Part shown: positions 8,785-19,095 of the stretch, piece by piece
Position numbering within the stretch: the stretch's first letter is position 1
How the letters are laid out: every line of letters starts with the position of its first letter
Assembly: GCF_041199985.1 (NCBI RefSeq)
Contig: NZ_CP165647.1
Location: 682,001-746,000, forward strand
Length of the DNA stretch: 64,000 nt
Direction: 5' to 3'
Source of the DNA: Leptotrichia sp. HSP-536
GTDB lineage: Bacteria > Fusobacteriota > Fusobacteriia > Fusobacteriales > Leptotrichiaceae
Position numbers and translations under genes: made by a program
Notes under the pieces: model-generated
The model's input: only the letters and a program-made list of their open reading frames with translations
Told to the model about the DNA's origin: nothing
Databases searched by the model: none

Positions 8785-9138
8785 TTATCTTACAAGATAA
8801 CAAGAAACGTCATTTCCATCTTGATTAAGCACAGCTTCTCTACCTTTTATGTGAATTTCAATTTTTCCGTCGCTATATTTTGAACCGCTTGCGGATACAA
8901 CTTGGTCTAATTGAAATCTGGAATTTGATGACTCATCAATAAGTTGAATTTTGTCTGATGTAACATAAACTACAACAAATTTTTTCCCGTTACAATTAAA
9001 TGTTTGGGAAGGAACTTTTTTTCGTGTATCATTTATTGGTGGATATTTTCTTACTTCATTGCTGTTATTAGATGTAGCGCAGCTCATTAATGATACACTT
9101 CCAAATATTACTAGTAATTTCTTAGCTAATTTCATCAT
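8785..9138 (-). CDS. MliC-like lipoprotein (C-type lysozyme inhibitor family)
   Basis: 117 residues with a lipoprotein signal: basic start, hydrophobic stretch and LMSC lipobox at about residue 20. The mature part shows the MliC/PliC pattern FNCNGKKFVVVYV, QLDQVVSASGSKYSDGK, KGREAVLNQDG and a late Cys, with the two cysteines expected to form a disulphide. MliC proteins sit in the outer membrane facing the periplasm and block host lysozyme. The next gene upstream on this strand is an NlpC/P60 peptidoglycan hydrolase (46-bp gap), so the pair may be co-transcribed. Confidence 0.82.
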   Translation of the reverse strand: MMKLAKKLLVIFGSVSLMSCATSNNSNEVRKYPPINDTRKKVPSQTFNCNGKKFVVVYVTSDKIQLIDESSNSRFQLDQVVSASGSKYSDGKIEIHIKGREAVLNQDGNDVSCYLVR

Positions 9139-9184
9139 TAGTTGTACTACCTTTCTTTAATTTTTAAAATATTCAACTTTTAGT

Positions 9185-9817
9185 TTAAGCTTTATGAGCT
9201 CTTACTCCATATTTAAAATATTTTCTCCAATAAGGACTTTTTAGAGACGATACAACTACTCCTTTAGAAGATGAAGCATTAATAAATATTGAGTTTCCAA
9301 CGTAGACAGCTGTGTGGTCTATTCTGTTATCAGGTCTAAAATACATAATATCTCCTGATTTTAGATCTTTTCCTGCAACTCTTGGTCCTTTTTTTATTTG
9401 TTGAGTTGAAACTCTTGGTAATTCTTGATTAAAAGTTTCACGATAAACTCTACGAGTTAATGCTGAACAATCAATTCCTTCTTTTGAATCTCCACCTAAT
9501 TTATATTTAGTTCCTTTCCATTTACTATATGAAGTTAAAAGTTTTTTTTCTATGTTAACTTTACGTTTTTCTTGAGCTGAACCTGAAGCCATTATTTTAG
9601 CGTGTCTTTGTTTTAGTTCTGCCATTTTAGTTTCGAGAAGAGGGCTTGTGTTTTTTGATGAAATGCTGTAAATTCCTGTATTATGTGTTGTTGTAGAGCT
9701 TTTTTTAGTAGCTGAATTTTTATTAGAACTATTGGTATTACTAACTTTTTTAGTTTTTGTCTCCTTTGCCTGTAAATTTGCTCCTACAAAAGTTGACAAT
9801 ACACAAATAGCTGTCAT
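9185..9817 (-). CDS. Secreted NlpC/P60 endopeptidase, start disturbed by an A6 tract
   Basis: 210 residues from the ATG at 9817. The C-terminal 110 residues are an NlpC/P60 domain. The catalytic Cys is in GIDCSALTRRVY, the His in RIDHTAVYVG, and a polar residue near NASSSKG completes the site. The family cleaves peptide stems of peptidoglycan. A low-complexity Lys/Ser/Thr linker precedes it. The natural start is probably the ATG at 9833, 10 bases after GGAAGGA. From there the A6 run at 9825-9830 leads to a stop after three codons. With five A the frame would give MKNKFMTAICVLSTFVGA, a normal signal peptide. So the gene has a one-base insertion, phase variation or a read error. Confidence 0.85.
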   Translation of the reverse strand: MTAICVLSTFVGANLQAKETKTKKVSNTNSSNKNSATKKSSTTTHNTGIYSISSKNTSPLLETKMAELKQRHAKIMASGSAQEKRKVNIEKKLLTSYSKWKGTKYKLGGDSKEGIDCSALTRRVYRETFNQELPRVSTQQIKKGPRVAGKDLKSGDIMYFRPDNRIDHTAVYVGNSIFINASSSKGVVVSSLKSPYWRKYFKYGVRAHKA

Positions 9818-10015
9818 AAATTTATTTTTTCATATATTTTTATTCCTTCCAAAATTAGTTTTTAGTATAGTAATAATGCTGAATAAAACTCAGAACTAAA
9901 ACTATTTTATTTCAAATATCATTTTTATCAATTTTTTGACACGATAATTGTATCATTTATTTGAAAAAAAGTAAATTGGTTATTTTTTAGAATATAAATT
10001 ATAAAAATGTAATAA

Positions 10016-10045
10016 TTGATACATTTTTTTTTTGAAAAATATGAT
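10016..10045 (+). promoter_or_regulatory. Promoter of the DUF438/PAS gene
   Basis: TTGATA at 10016-10021 and TATGAT at 10040-10045 with 18-bp spacing, 65 bp before the start codon. Confidence 0.4.
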
Positions 10046-10109
10046 AAAATAATTTTGAAAACCAAAGTATTTTTTGAAAATATAAGTTGAAAAGGAAAAG
10101 GTGATTATT

Positions 10110-11696
10110 ATGGCAAGAGATATGAAAAAATATTTGAATCTAGATTTTGAAAAAATAGAGAAAATGACACAAATTAAGAAAGATTACATTGAAGGAAAAA
10201 CTGATTTTGAAACTACAAAGAAACTTGTAAGAGAAAATTTTGACAAAATGACAGCAAGTGAATTTGCTTATTCAGAGCAGAAAATTAAGGAACTGGGATT
10301 TGATGATAATACTGTTCACAATAAAATGAATGATGTTTTGGGGCTTTTTGAAGATATTATTGTAAAAGATGAGTTTACTTTGCCTGAAGGACATCCAATA
10401 AATACATATATCCTGGAAAATAAGGCGGCTAGAAAGTTAATTGCGGAAATGAAAGAAGAATACAGGAAAAAGTTTATTAAAAATAAATGGCTAGAATTTT
10501 ATGATAAACTGTCGCAATTCAATCCGACACATCTGGCAAGAAAACAGCACCAGCTTTTTTCAATTTTGGAAAGTAAAGGATTTGACAGACCATCGAGAAT
10601 AATGTGGAGCTTTGATAATGGAGTTCGGGACAGTATAAGTGAAGCAAGAAAACTTTTAGAGAGTGACAAAATTGAAGAATTTTTGGAAAAACAGGAAAAT
10701 GTGTGGGAATTGACACTGGATATTATGCACAAGGAAGAAGAAGTGCTATTTCCAACATCAATGAAAATGATAAGTGAAGATGAATTTAAAGCGATGCGTG
10801 CTGGAGATGATGAAATCGGTTACTTCCTCATTGAAAAGCCTAAAGGCTTCTACCCTGAAAATTCGGAGCAATCAGATTCAAATTCAGAACATAATATCTC
10901 AGCAGCTCAGAACATTATTCAAAATACTCAATCAGCTGGAAACTTTATGAATGATCTAGCAACTCTTATGGCAAAATATAATATGGGAAATCAAAAGGAA
11001 GAAAACGAAGTTTTTGATGTGAAACAAGGGAAATTGACACTTGAGCAAATTAATCTTATTTTTCAGCATATGCCTGTAGACCTTTCTTTTGTAGATGAAA
11101 ATGAAATTGTAAAATTCTACACAGATACAAAACATAGAGTTTTCCCAAGAAGTGCGGGAGTAATTGGACGTGATGTGAAAAATTGCCACCCAAGAGAAAG
11201 TGTAAGTTCTGTACTTGAAATAATTGATAACTTTAGAAGTGGAAAACAGGATGAAATTGACTTCTGGCTGGAAATGCGTGGGAAATTTATTTACATTTAT
11301 TATGTTGCTGTAAGAGATGAAAATGGCGTATTTAAAGGTGTGCTGGAAATGATGCAGGATGTTACAAAGATAAGAAGCCTAACAGGTGAAAGAAAACTAG
11401 TAACTTGGGAATCAGAAGGAAAACAAGAAAACTACGAAGAAAGTAAAAATGAATTTAAAAGCAAATATAATTTTACTGGAAAAACAGTAATAGGAGATAT
11501 TGTAAAAAAATATCCATATATTAAAGAATATATGCCATTAATCTCTTCTGAATACAAAAGACTTTTAGATCCTGTTCAATATATGATGATGTCTAAAATA
11601 GCGACTCTTCAAATGATTGCAATGCGTGGGGAACTGGAACTTGATTATTTGATTATGATGATTGAAGCTAAAATTGATGAAGAAGAAAATAAATAA
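10110..11696 (+). CDS. DUF438, hemerythrin-like and PAS domain protein
   Basis: About 528 residues. Residues 1-85 resemble DUF438 (ETTKKLVRENFDKMTASEFAYSEQ). Residues 95-235 are a hemerythrin-like helical region (EGHPINTYILENKAARKLI, HLARKQHQLFSILESKGF, HKEEEVLFPTSMKMI) with His/Glu residues that could bind a di-iron centre. After a low-complexity linker, residues 310-430 are a PAS domain (INLIFQHMPVDLSFVDENEIVKFY, GVFKGVLEMMQDVT). A short C-terminal helical part (VKKYPYIKEYMPLI) resembles DUF1858. The family is thought to sense oxygen, NO or redox state; no output domain is present. I prefer the ATG at 10110 over the GTG at 10101, which overlaps the AAAAGG site. Confidence 0.85.
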   Translation: MARDMKKYLNLDFEKIEKMTQIKKDYIEGKTDFETTKKLVRENFDKMTASEFAYSEQKIKELGFDDNTVHNKMNDVLGLFEDIIVKDEFTLPEGHPINTYILENKAARKLIAEMKEEYRKKFIKNKWLEFYDKLSQFNPTHLARKQHQLFSILESKGFDRPSRIMWSFDNGVRDSISEARKLLESDKIEEFLEKQENVWELTLDIMHKEEEVLFPTSMKMISEDEFKAMRAGDDEIGYFLIEKPKGFYPENSEQSDSNSEHNISAAQNIIQNTQSAGNFMNDLATLMAKYNMGNQKEENEVFDVKQGKLTLEQINLIFQHMPVDLSFVDENEIVKFYTDTKHRVFPRSAGVIGRDVKNCHPRESVSSVLEIIDNFRSGKQDEIDFWLEMRGKFIYIYYVAVRDENGVFKGVLEMMQDVTKIRSLTGERKLVTWESEGKQENYEESKNEFKSKYNFTGKTVIGDIVKKYPYIKEYMPLISSEYKRLLDPVQYMMMSKIATLQMIAMRGELELDYLIMMIEAKIDEEENK

Positions 11697-11709
11697 AATC
11701 TAGAATATA

Positions 11710-11747
11710 AAAAAGACTACTTCAATAATTAAGAAATAGTCTTTTTT
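11710..11747. terminator. Bidirectional terminator between DUF438/PAS gene and glgP
   Basis: AAAAAGACTA (11710-11719) and TAGTCTTTTT (11737-11746) pair perfectly. T runs lie on both strands, fitting the convergent genes on either side. Confidence 0.8.
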
Positions 11748-11781
11748 GTTACTTTCCTAAATTTTCTTAAATTGTTTTAAA

Positions 11782-14246
11782 TTAACTTTCTATATAATCT
11801 TGCACTTGAACTGGCTCAATATTCCAAATTTCTTTTGCATATTCAGCAATTGTTCTATCTGAACTGAATTTACCTGCATTTGCAATATTTTTAAGAGCTT
11901 TTCTAGTCCATTCTCTTCTATCTTTGAAAGCATTTTGAAGTCTATCTTGAGCTTCTCTGTATGATGCGAAATCTTTTAATAGGAAATACACATCTGGACG
12001 AGAACCATCTACTCCGTATAACAATGAATTTTGTAATTCTCTGAAGATTCCTGTGTGATTATCATCATAAGTTCCGTCACCTAACTGATCTATAACTTTT
12101 TTTAGTCCTTCCACATTATGATATTCATCAAATGGATTATATCCCCCATGTGCCTGATAATTCTCAACTTCCTGTGCAGAAAGCCCAAAGATAAAGGCAT
12201 TGTCAAGTCCAACTTCTTCAACGATTTCTACATTTGCTCCATCCATTGTTCCAAGAGTTAATGCACCGTTTAACATAAATTTCATATTACCAGTTCCAGA
12301 TGCTTCTTTACTTGCTGTAGAAATTTGTTCCGATACATCTGCTGATGGGAATATTTTTTCTGCAAGCGAAACTCTGTAATTTTCAAGGAATACAACTTTG
12401 ATTTTTCCGTTAATGTCGCTGTCGTTATTTACTTTTTCTGCAACAGCATTGATTAATTTGATAATTCCTTTCGCACGTCTATATCCAGCTGCTGATTTTG
12501 CTCCAAATATAAATGTTCTTGGTTCAACATCCAAGTAAAGATTTTCTTTTAATCTATTGTATAAGTCCATAATATGAAGTACATTTAATAATTGTCTCTT
12601 ATATTCGTGTAATCTTTTTACTTGAATATCAAAAATAGAGTTAGGATTTACTTCAATTCCTGTTGTTTCCTTGATGTATTTCGCCAATTTTTCCTTATTG
12701 TGCAGTTTAATTTCAGCAACTCTGTTTAAAATATTGTCATCATCTAAGTATTGTTCCAATTTTTTAAGTTCGTACAAGTCTGTTATCCATTTATCTCCAA
12801 TTAACTCTGTAATTAATGATGCTAATTCAGGATTTGCTTTTAATAGCCATCTTCTTTGAGTAATTCCATTTGTTTTATTTAGGAATTTTTCAGGATATAA
12901 TTCATTCCATTCTTTTAATTCACTGTTTTTAAGAATTTCAGTATGCAGTGCCGCAACTCCGTTTACTTTGTGTGAACCTACGATTGCAAGCCATGCCATT
13001 CTAACTTGTCCATTTCCAATGATTGACATTTTGTTGATTCTTTCCCAATCTCCTGGATATTTTTGCTGCAATTCTGCGATAAATCTTCTGTTAATTTCTT
13101 CAATAATTTGGTAAGCTCTTGGTAATAATGGCTGGAATAATGAAATATCCCATTTTTCCAATGCTTCTGACAAGATTGTATGGTTTGTGTAAGCAAATAC
13201 ATTTTTACAAATGTTCCAAGCTTCATCCCATCCTAATTTTTCCTTATCCAAGAAAATTCTCATCAATTCAGGAATTGCAACTACTGGGTGAGTGTCATTT
13301 AATTGAATCGCAACTTTATCTGCAAATTTAGAAAAATCGTTTCCAAATACAGATTTATATCTTCTGATAATATCTTGTAAAGAAGCTGATGTAAAGAAGA
13401 ATTGCTGTTTTAATCTTAATTGTTTTCCATCTTTTTCAGTATCATTCGGATATAATACTCTTGAAATATCTTCAGCTTGAACCGCTTTTGCAGAAGCCTG
13501 TAAATAAGTCTGATCATTAAATAATTTTAGGTCAAATCCTTCAGGCGATCTTGCTTCCCATAATCTTAGTGTGTTTACAGTATCATTTCCATAACCTATA
13601 ACTGGCACATCATAAGCTACAGCATGAACTGTTTCAGTATTTACACGTTTAAAGTATTCTTTCCCAAATTCATCACGATGAACTTCAATTTGTCCGCCAA
13701 ATTTTACTTCAAATACTCTGTCCATTCTTTTTATTGACCAAGGATCTCCGTATTTTGTCCAGTCATCTGGATATTCCATTTGAAACCCATTTTCGATTTT
13801 TTGCTCAAACATTCCGTATTTATATCTAAGTCCGTATCCATGTCCTGGCAATGCCAATGTGGCAAGTGAATCAAGAAAACATGCTGCAAGCCTTCCAAGC
13901 CCTCCATTTCCAAGTCCTGCATCCATCTCACGATCTTCAATTTTGTTAATATCTACGCCTAATTCATTCAATGTTTCTTTTATAACGTCATTAATTTGCA
14001 AATTAATCAGATTATTCCCCAAAAATCTTCCCATTAGGAATTCTGCTGAAAAATAGTACGTTTGTTTTACCTGTTTTTTAGCATAAGTTTTTTAGTATTG
14101 TACCATTTTTCCATTGCGTAATCCAAAGCTACTTTTGAAATTGCATTATATAGCTCAAATTCATGAGCTTCTTCAAGAGTTTTTCCATATTGCCTTCTCA
14201 GTTCCCTAAGAATACTTCCCTTTAATTCAGCTTTATCAATTTTCAT
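11782..14246 (-). CDS. glgP: Glycogen/alpha-glucan phosphorylase, frameshifted near its N-terminus
   Basis: The main frame (11782-14034) gives 750 residues of a glycosyltransferase 35 phosphorylase: DAGLGNGGLGRLAACFLDS, GYGLRYKYGMFEQ, NDTHP, EASGTGNMKFMLNGA with the Lys that binds pyridoxal phosphate. It releases glucose-1-phosphate from glycogen in the cytoplasm. The true N-terminus lies upstream in another frame, from the ATG at 14246, 5 bases after an AGGAGG. It encodes MKIDKAELKGSILREL through DYAMEKWYNTKK and then hits a stop. Adding one A to the A6 run at 14088-14093 joins the two (KTYAKKQVKQTYYFSAEFLMG), giving about 821 residues, the family norm. So one base is missing here, by error or mutation. 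Confidence 0.93.
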
Positions 14247-14399
14247 ATTGCCTCCTAAATATTTTTTTCACTTTCACTGTATCACTTTTTCAGTATTATT
14301 TCAATACCTTTTTTCTAAAATTAATATCATTTAAGATTCTTTTTAATTTTGTATAGTAAATCATTTTAAAATTAAAACTTCATAAATTTAAGCAATTGA

Positions 14400-16181
14400 C
14401 TATCTCATCGGTGTAACTGCCGTTAATTCCCACTTATAAATTCCCTCATCTTTTTTTGATGAATCATATCCAATGTAAACATTTTTTAGTCGTTTGTTTA
14501 CTGGGTAAAGTTTATATCTGTACATTAATGGAACTTCTGCTGCTTGTCCAATGTAGTATTTTTGCCAGTTTTTATAGGCTTCCACTTTATAATTTGGAAC
14601 TGTCAGTGATTTTTCTCCTAATATTTCACCTATTAATCTATCATTTTCATTTGAAACAAAACGTGAAAAATTAAGCTGGGATTTTCTTCCTGCTGAACCA
14701 GTTGGATCTAGACTTGTCCCAACTCCCCATGCTCCAAAGAATACATCTATATCTTTAGAATCTCCCTGCACTTTTTCGTAAAAATTCTGAAAAGCTAGTA
14801 ATCTTCCTGATGTAAGAACAGCTTTTATTCCTATTTTTTTCCAGCTTTGAATATAATTTTGAGCAAGTGGTTCTGCCACATCTCCTCCTGCCATAAATGC
14901 CATTTTTATTTCAAAAGGCTTTCCATTTTTATCTTCACGTATTCCATCGCCATTTACATCCTTGTAGCCTGCCTCATCCAGCAACTGTTTTGCTTTCTCA
15001 GGATTATACGGATAACCTTGCAAATCCTTTGGAAAATATTTTTTGAAAACAGGAGGAATTGCCGAAGTTGCTTGTTGCCTTAATCCAAAATAAAATGCCT
15101 GTGCTATTTCCTCGACATTTATCCCATATACAAGAGCCTGACGTAATCTTACGTCTGACATCTTGGCATTCGGATCTGTCACATTTTCCCCTTTAGCCTT
15201 GTCATAATGTCCCAATTTAAACGCCAAATACGAATAATACAAATCTTGCTGTCCCAAAGTTTCTATGTTTTTCAAATCTTTGTAATTATTGTACAGTGAA
15301 TCTGGCATATCCAATACAAAATCATATTTTCCAGCTTTTAGCGCAGCCACTATTGATTGCGAATTTACCACTTGCACTATCGCCTTGTCAATTCTTGGCT
15401 TCCCTTTATAATAATATGGATTTGCTGTAAATTCCAGACTCTCTCCACGTGAGACTTTTGTCAAATTATATGGCCCCAATGTTACTGTTTTTATCCTAAT
15501 TTTATCCGATGAAATCAAGTCCTTTATCGAAATACCTTTTAAATAGTGTTTTGGTATTGCATTTCCGACTAAACCGTTTGCGACTGTATAAATGCTTTGT
15601 CCCAGCTGTAAAAACGAGATTTCCACCGTTTTATCATCTATTTTTTTTATACCTGAAATATTTTGGGCTTTCCCATCGTGATATTCCTTCATTCCAACAA
15701 TCTTTTGACTTTCTTCAGTATACCGCACCCCTGTATAATCTTTATGTCCTACAATTTCATAAGGTAAAATGATGTCATCGGCAGTCAGAGGCTGTCCATC
15801 AGACCATTTTATGCCATCTTTTATTTTTATTGTAGCTTTTTTATTTTTTGCGTCAACTGTAAGAGTGGCAGGTCCTGTATCTGTTATCTCAAAATTTTCA
15901 TCCACTTCAAATATACTCGAACTTAAAAACATTGAGATAATCTCGCCATCATAGCCATCTGAATAAAATGTTTCATTAAAAACCCCAACCAATGGATCAT
16001 CCTTTACTATCGCCACTTGCAAAGTTCCGCCTTCTATCGCAGGCTCATTGTTTGATGTTTTTTCTGGAAATAATGATAAATTCAGTTTTGCTCCTGGCAT
16101 TTCACTTCTCTTTTTACCAGGATTGCACGAAACTGCGAATATCAATACAAGAAACGTGATTATTAATTTCCATTTTTTCAT
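14400..16181 (-). CDS. oppA: Oligopeptide ABC transporter substrate-binding lipoprotein
   Basis: 593 residues. A lipoprotein signal ends in FAVSC at about residue 19, then the SBP_bac_5 fold: TLTVDAKNKKATIKIKDGIKWSDGQPLTADDI, a family hallmark, and LRQALVYGINVEEIAQ, NPEKAKQLLDEAGY in the second lobe. It binds peptides (or possibly nickel or sugars) in the periplasm and passes them to the OppBC permeases encoded just upstream on the same strand with a 20-bp gap. It is the last gene of the operon. The peptide ligand is inferred from family and neighbours. Confidence 0.92.
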   Translation of the reverse strand: MKKWKLIITFLVLIFAVSCNPGKKRSEMPGAKLNLSLFPEKTSNNEPAIEGGTLQVAIVKDDPLVGVFNETFYSDGYDGEIISMFLSSSIFEVDENFEITDTGPATLTVDAKNKKATIKIKDGIKWSDGQPLTADDIILPYEIVGHKDYTGVRYTEESQKIVGMKEYHDGKAQNISGIKKIDDKTVEISFLQLGQSIYTVANGLVGNAIPKHYLKGISIKDLISSDKIRIKTVTLGPYNLTKVSRGESLEFTANPYYYKGKPRIDKAIVQVVNSQSIVAALKAGKYDFVLDMPDSLYNNYKDLKNIETLGQQDLYYSYLAFKLGHYDKAKGENVTDPNAKMSDVRLRQALVYGINVEEIAQAFYFGLRQQATSAIPPVFKKYFPKDLQGYPYNPEKAKQLLDEAGYKDVNGDGIREDKNGKPFEIKMAFMAGGDVAEPLAQNYIQSWKKIGIKAVLTSGRLLAFQNFYEKVQGDSKDIDVFFGAWGVGTSLDPTGSAGRKSQLNFSRFVSNENDRLIGEILGEKSLTVPNYKVEAYKNWQKYYIGQAAEVPLMYRYKLYPVNKRLKNVYIGYDSSKKDEGIYKWELTAVTPMR

Positions 16182-16201
16182 ACTGTTCTCCTTTTTTAGT
16201 T

Positions 16202-17134
16202 TTATCCTCTTCTCTGTTTTGCGTCAGCCGCTCTGTTTAAAGCCTGTCCGACATAATTAATACACAGCATCATAATTAAAATTAATATTGACGCTGGAAG
16301 CCAAATCCATAATTTTGTTGACAATACTTCTGGATCTGCCGCATAACCAACCAATGTCCCAAGGCTCGGAGTAGAAAGCGGCAATCCAAAGCCAAGAAAA
16401 CTAAGCCCTGTTTCAATTCCAATATTTCCAGCAAATCCTAATGTCAATTCCACAATTATAATTGAACTCAAGTTAGGCAGTATTTCCCTGAAAATTATCG
16501 TAAAATCCTTTGTTCCCATAGTCTTTGAAGCCAAAATATAATCTTTCTGACTTTCCGCAAGTGCCTTGCTTCTAATCAGCCTTGCTGCTCCAACCCAGTA
16601 AAACGCACTCATTATCAGCACAAAAGTTGCTATCGTGTACTTTGGAACAATGGTTACAAACACAATAATTATCATAAGTGTAGGCAAAATTGTAATAAAA
16701 TCGATAATTCTCATAATTACGTTATCCACCCATTTTCCATAATATCCTGCAATCAGTCCAAAAAATATCCCAATTCCTGATGTCAGAATTGTTATTGTAA
16801 AGCCAATAATAATCGAGTTTCTGGCACCTAGTATCAGCTGCCCCAATATTGAACGCCCTCCAGAGTCAGAGCCTAGCCAAAATCCCTCTTTCATAGGAAT
16901 GGCATATTTATCTAAAAGGCTTATTTTCATAATTTCCTCTTGATTTGCAAAAAGTGATCCGATAAAAATTATTCCAAAAAGAATCACAAGAATAATAAGC
17001 GAAGCAAGTGCCAATTTATCTTTTAAAATCTCTCTTACAATAACACTAATTCCAGTCGGCTTGCTGCTTTTCTTAATTTCATCAAAATTTTCTGCTTTTT
17101 CATTATTTTCCTTTAAAATTTCATTATTAGACAT
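16202..17134 (-). CDS. oppC: Oligopeptide ABC transporter permease OppC
   Basis: 310 residues with an N-terminal cytoplasmic tail of about 45 residues, then six hydrophobic segments. The OppC-type N-terminal domain comes first. The EAA loop ASKTMGTKDFTIIFREILPNLSS at about residues 205-225 contacts the ATPase. It pairs with OppB (11-bp gap) to form the inner-membrane channel. Confidence 0.94.
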   Translation of the reverse strand: MSNNEILKENNEKAENFDEIKKSSKPTGISVIVREILKDKLALASLIILVILFGIIFIGSLFANQEEIMKISLLDKYAIPMKEGFWLGSDSGGRSILGQLILGARNSIIIGFTITILTSGIGIFFGLIAGYYGKWVDNVIMRIIDFITILPTLMIIIVFVTIVPKYTIATFVLIMSAFYWVGAARLIRSKALAESQKDYILASKTMGTKDFTIIFREILPNLSSIIIVELTLGFAGNIGIETGLSFLGFGLPLSTPSLGTLVGYAADPEVLSTKLWIWLPASILILIMMLCINYVGQALNRAADAKQRRG

Positions 17135-17145
17135 TTTTTCACCAC

Positions 17146-18108
17146 CTACTCTATTCTAATTCTCGGATCAACTATGCTAAGAATAATGTCTGAAAGTAAA
17201 CTTCCAAGCAATGTTAAAAATCCAAACAGCAGTATTAATGCTGTTACAACGCTGTAATCCCGTGTTATAATTGAATTTACAAACAGTCCTCCCATTCCAG
17301 GATAACTGAATATTTTTTCAATAAAAATCGAACCTCCCAGAAGTCCTGTTATCGAATAACCAAAAAACGCTGCAATCGGTAAAATCGAATTTCTGAAAAT
17401 ATGTCTAGAATAAACCTTATTTTCTGGCACTCCCTTACTTTTCGCCGTTTTCACATAATCCAGATTCTTAGCATCAATCACTTCATTTCTCAAATACTGC
17501 ACAATCCAAGTTGTCCCCAGCAGCGCATACGTAATTGCAGGCAATATGATGTGATAAATCTTGTCCAAAATATGCCCTAAAGTGCCAGTACTAAGTCCAG
17601 CTGTCACCGATCCAGTTGTCGGAAACCATCCAAGTGTATATCCAAAAAACCAAATCATTATAAGCGAAAGTACAAAAGTCGGAATCGCATAGCTCACATA
17701 ATTATAAAATGTGACAAATTTATCAAGAAATGAGTTCTGATAACGTCCAGCAAGCATTCCAAGCGGTATTGCAATGCAGTATGTCAAAACAAGGCTAAGC
17801 AGCGACAAAATAAAAGTATTTACTGCACGTTCCCCAATAAGCGTCTTTACAGGAACATTATAAGTGTAGCTCATTCCCAAATTTCCAGAAACGGCATTTT
17901 TTAGCCATCTTACATACTGAATATGCCAAGGATCCAGCAATCCTGCCTTTCTTCGTAATTCTTCAAGTGCCGCAGGATCAGTCTGTGGTGTAATCAGCCC
18001 AGTAAACGGATCTCCCGGCATAAGTTTTGCCAGAACAAAGATTAATAGACTAAGTATAAATAATTGCGGTATCATAACCAGTATTCTTCGTAAAACTGTT
18101 TTCCACAT
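17146..18108 (-). CDS. oppB: Oligopeptide ABC transporter permease OppB
   Basis: 320 residues starting MWKTVLRRILVMIPQLFILS, typical for DppB/OppB. It contains MPGDPFTGL near residue 30, six membrane segments and the EAA loop TAKSKGVPENKVYSRHIFRNSILP. It ends in the family's IVDPRIRIE. Its start lies 3 bp from the end of the upstream ATPase gene, so the two are translationally linked. Confidence 0.95.
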   Translation of the reverse strand: MWKTVLRRILVMIPQLFILSLLIFVLAKLMPGDPFTGLITPQTDPAALEELRRKAGLLDPWHIQYVRWLKNAVSGNLGMSYTYNVPVKTLIGERAVNTFILSLLSLVLTYCIAIPLGMLAGRYQNSFLDKFVTFYNYVSYAIPTFVLSLIMIWFFGYTLGWFPTTGSVTAGLSTGTLGHILDKIYHIILPAITYALLGTTWIVQYLRNEVIDAKNLDYVKTAKSKGVPENKVYSRHIFRNSILPIAAFFGYSITGLLGGSIFIEKIFSYPGMGGLFVNSIITRDYSVVTALILLFGFLTLLGSLLSDIILSIVDPRIRIE

Positions 18109-18111
18109 TGA

Positions 18112-19074
18112 TTATTTTCCCCCTTTTCCGTTATTTTTCATTATCTCATCTTTAAGAGCGACAAAATGGGTATCTGTCAATTTTTTCAAATCAAAGACAC
18201 GTCCATTTTCATCATAATATTTTTTTTCATTTTTCAAATATTCCTTTTCAATTTCTATCCTTCTTTTTTTATTCTCCAGCCTTTTTTCAGGATGTACTTC
18301 TGGAATTGCCGCAATTAGACGCTTTGTATAAAAATGTTCAGGATTTTTATAAATATCATTTCTTGTCCCAGTTTCTACAAACCTTCCACGATACATTATA
18401 AACATATAATCGCACATATGCTTTACAACTCCCAGATCGTGGGAAATAAAGAGATAACTAAGCCCAAACTGCTCCTGAATGTCCTTCATATAATTCAAAA
18501 CTTGTGCCTGAACTGACAAATCAAGTGCCGACACAGGCTCATCTGCAATAATTAGCTTAGGCTTTGTCGCAACAGCCCGTGCAATTCCCAGTCTCTGCCT
18601 CTGTCCGCCAGAAAATTCATGTGGATATTTGTAAATATCTTCTCTGTTCATTCCTACAATTTCCAGCAGTTCTGAAACTTTTCTCTTTTCCTCATCTGAA
18701 GTCAAATTCTCAAAATTTCTCAAAGGCTCAGAAATCAAGTCAATCACTCTCTTCTTAGGATTTAAGCTGGACAGCGAATCTTGAAAAATCATCTGCACAT
18801 TTCTATTATATTCGCTTCTTCTATTCCGAAATTTTCCATCAATTTCCTTACTTTCATAAATAATCTTTCCATTTTTTATTTTCTCCAGCCCAATTATAGC
18901 TTTCCCAATCGTAGACTTCCCAGACCCCGATTCTCCCACAAGTCCATAAGTCTTCCCTTTCTCAATCGTAAAACTGACACCATCTACAGCATACACATGG
19001 TCAATTACTTTATTGAAAAAGCCCCCACGAATAGGATAATAAACCTTTAAGTCCTTTACTTCAATAAAACTCAT
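18112..19074 (-). CDS. oppF: Oligopeptide ABC transporter ATPase OppF
   Basis: About 320 residues. Walker A GLVGESGSGKST, Q-loop VQMIFQDSLSSLNP, signature FSGGQRQRLGIARA, Walker B KLIIADEPVSALD and the switch His in FISHDLGVVKHM are all intact. The C-terminal oligopeptide extension (PEVHPEKR) is followed by an unusual charged tail. The first gene of the operon, it lacks the partner OppD that normally accompanies OppF. I prefer the ATG at 19074 (MSFIEVKDL); the frame extends to 19095 but that ATG has no ribosome binding site. Confidence 0.93.
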   Translation of the reverse strand: MSFIEVKDLKVYYPIRGGFFNKVIDHVYAVDGVSFTIEKGKTYGLVGESGSGKSTIGKAIIGLEKIKNGKIIYESKEIDGKFRNRRSEYNRNVQMIFQDSLSSLNPKKRVIDLISEPLRNFENLTSDEEKRKVSELLEIVGMNREDIYKYPHEFSGGQRQRLGIARAVATKPKLIIADEPVSALDLSVQAQVLNYMKDIQEQFGLSYLFISHDLGVVKHMCDYMFIMYRGRFVETGTRNDIYKNPEHFYTKRLIAAIPEVHPEKRLENKKRRIEIEKEYLKNEKKYYDENGRVFDLKKLTDTHFVALKDEIMKNNGKGGK

Positions 19075-19095
19075 ATTTTTATTTTTTCCCTTCAT

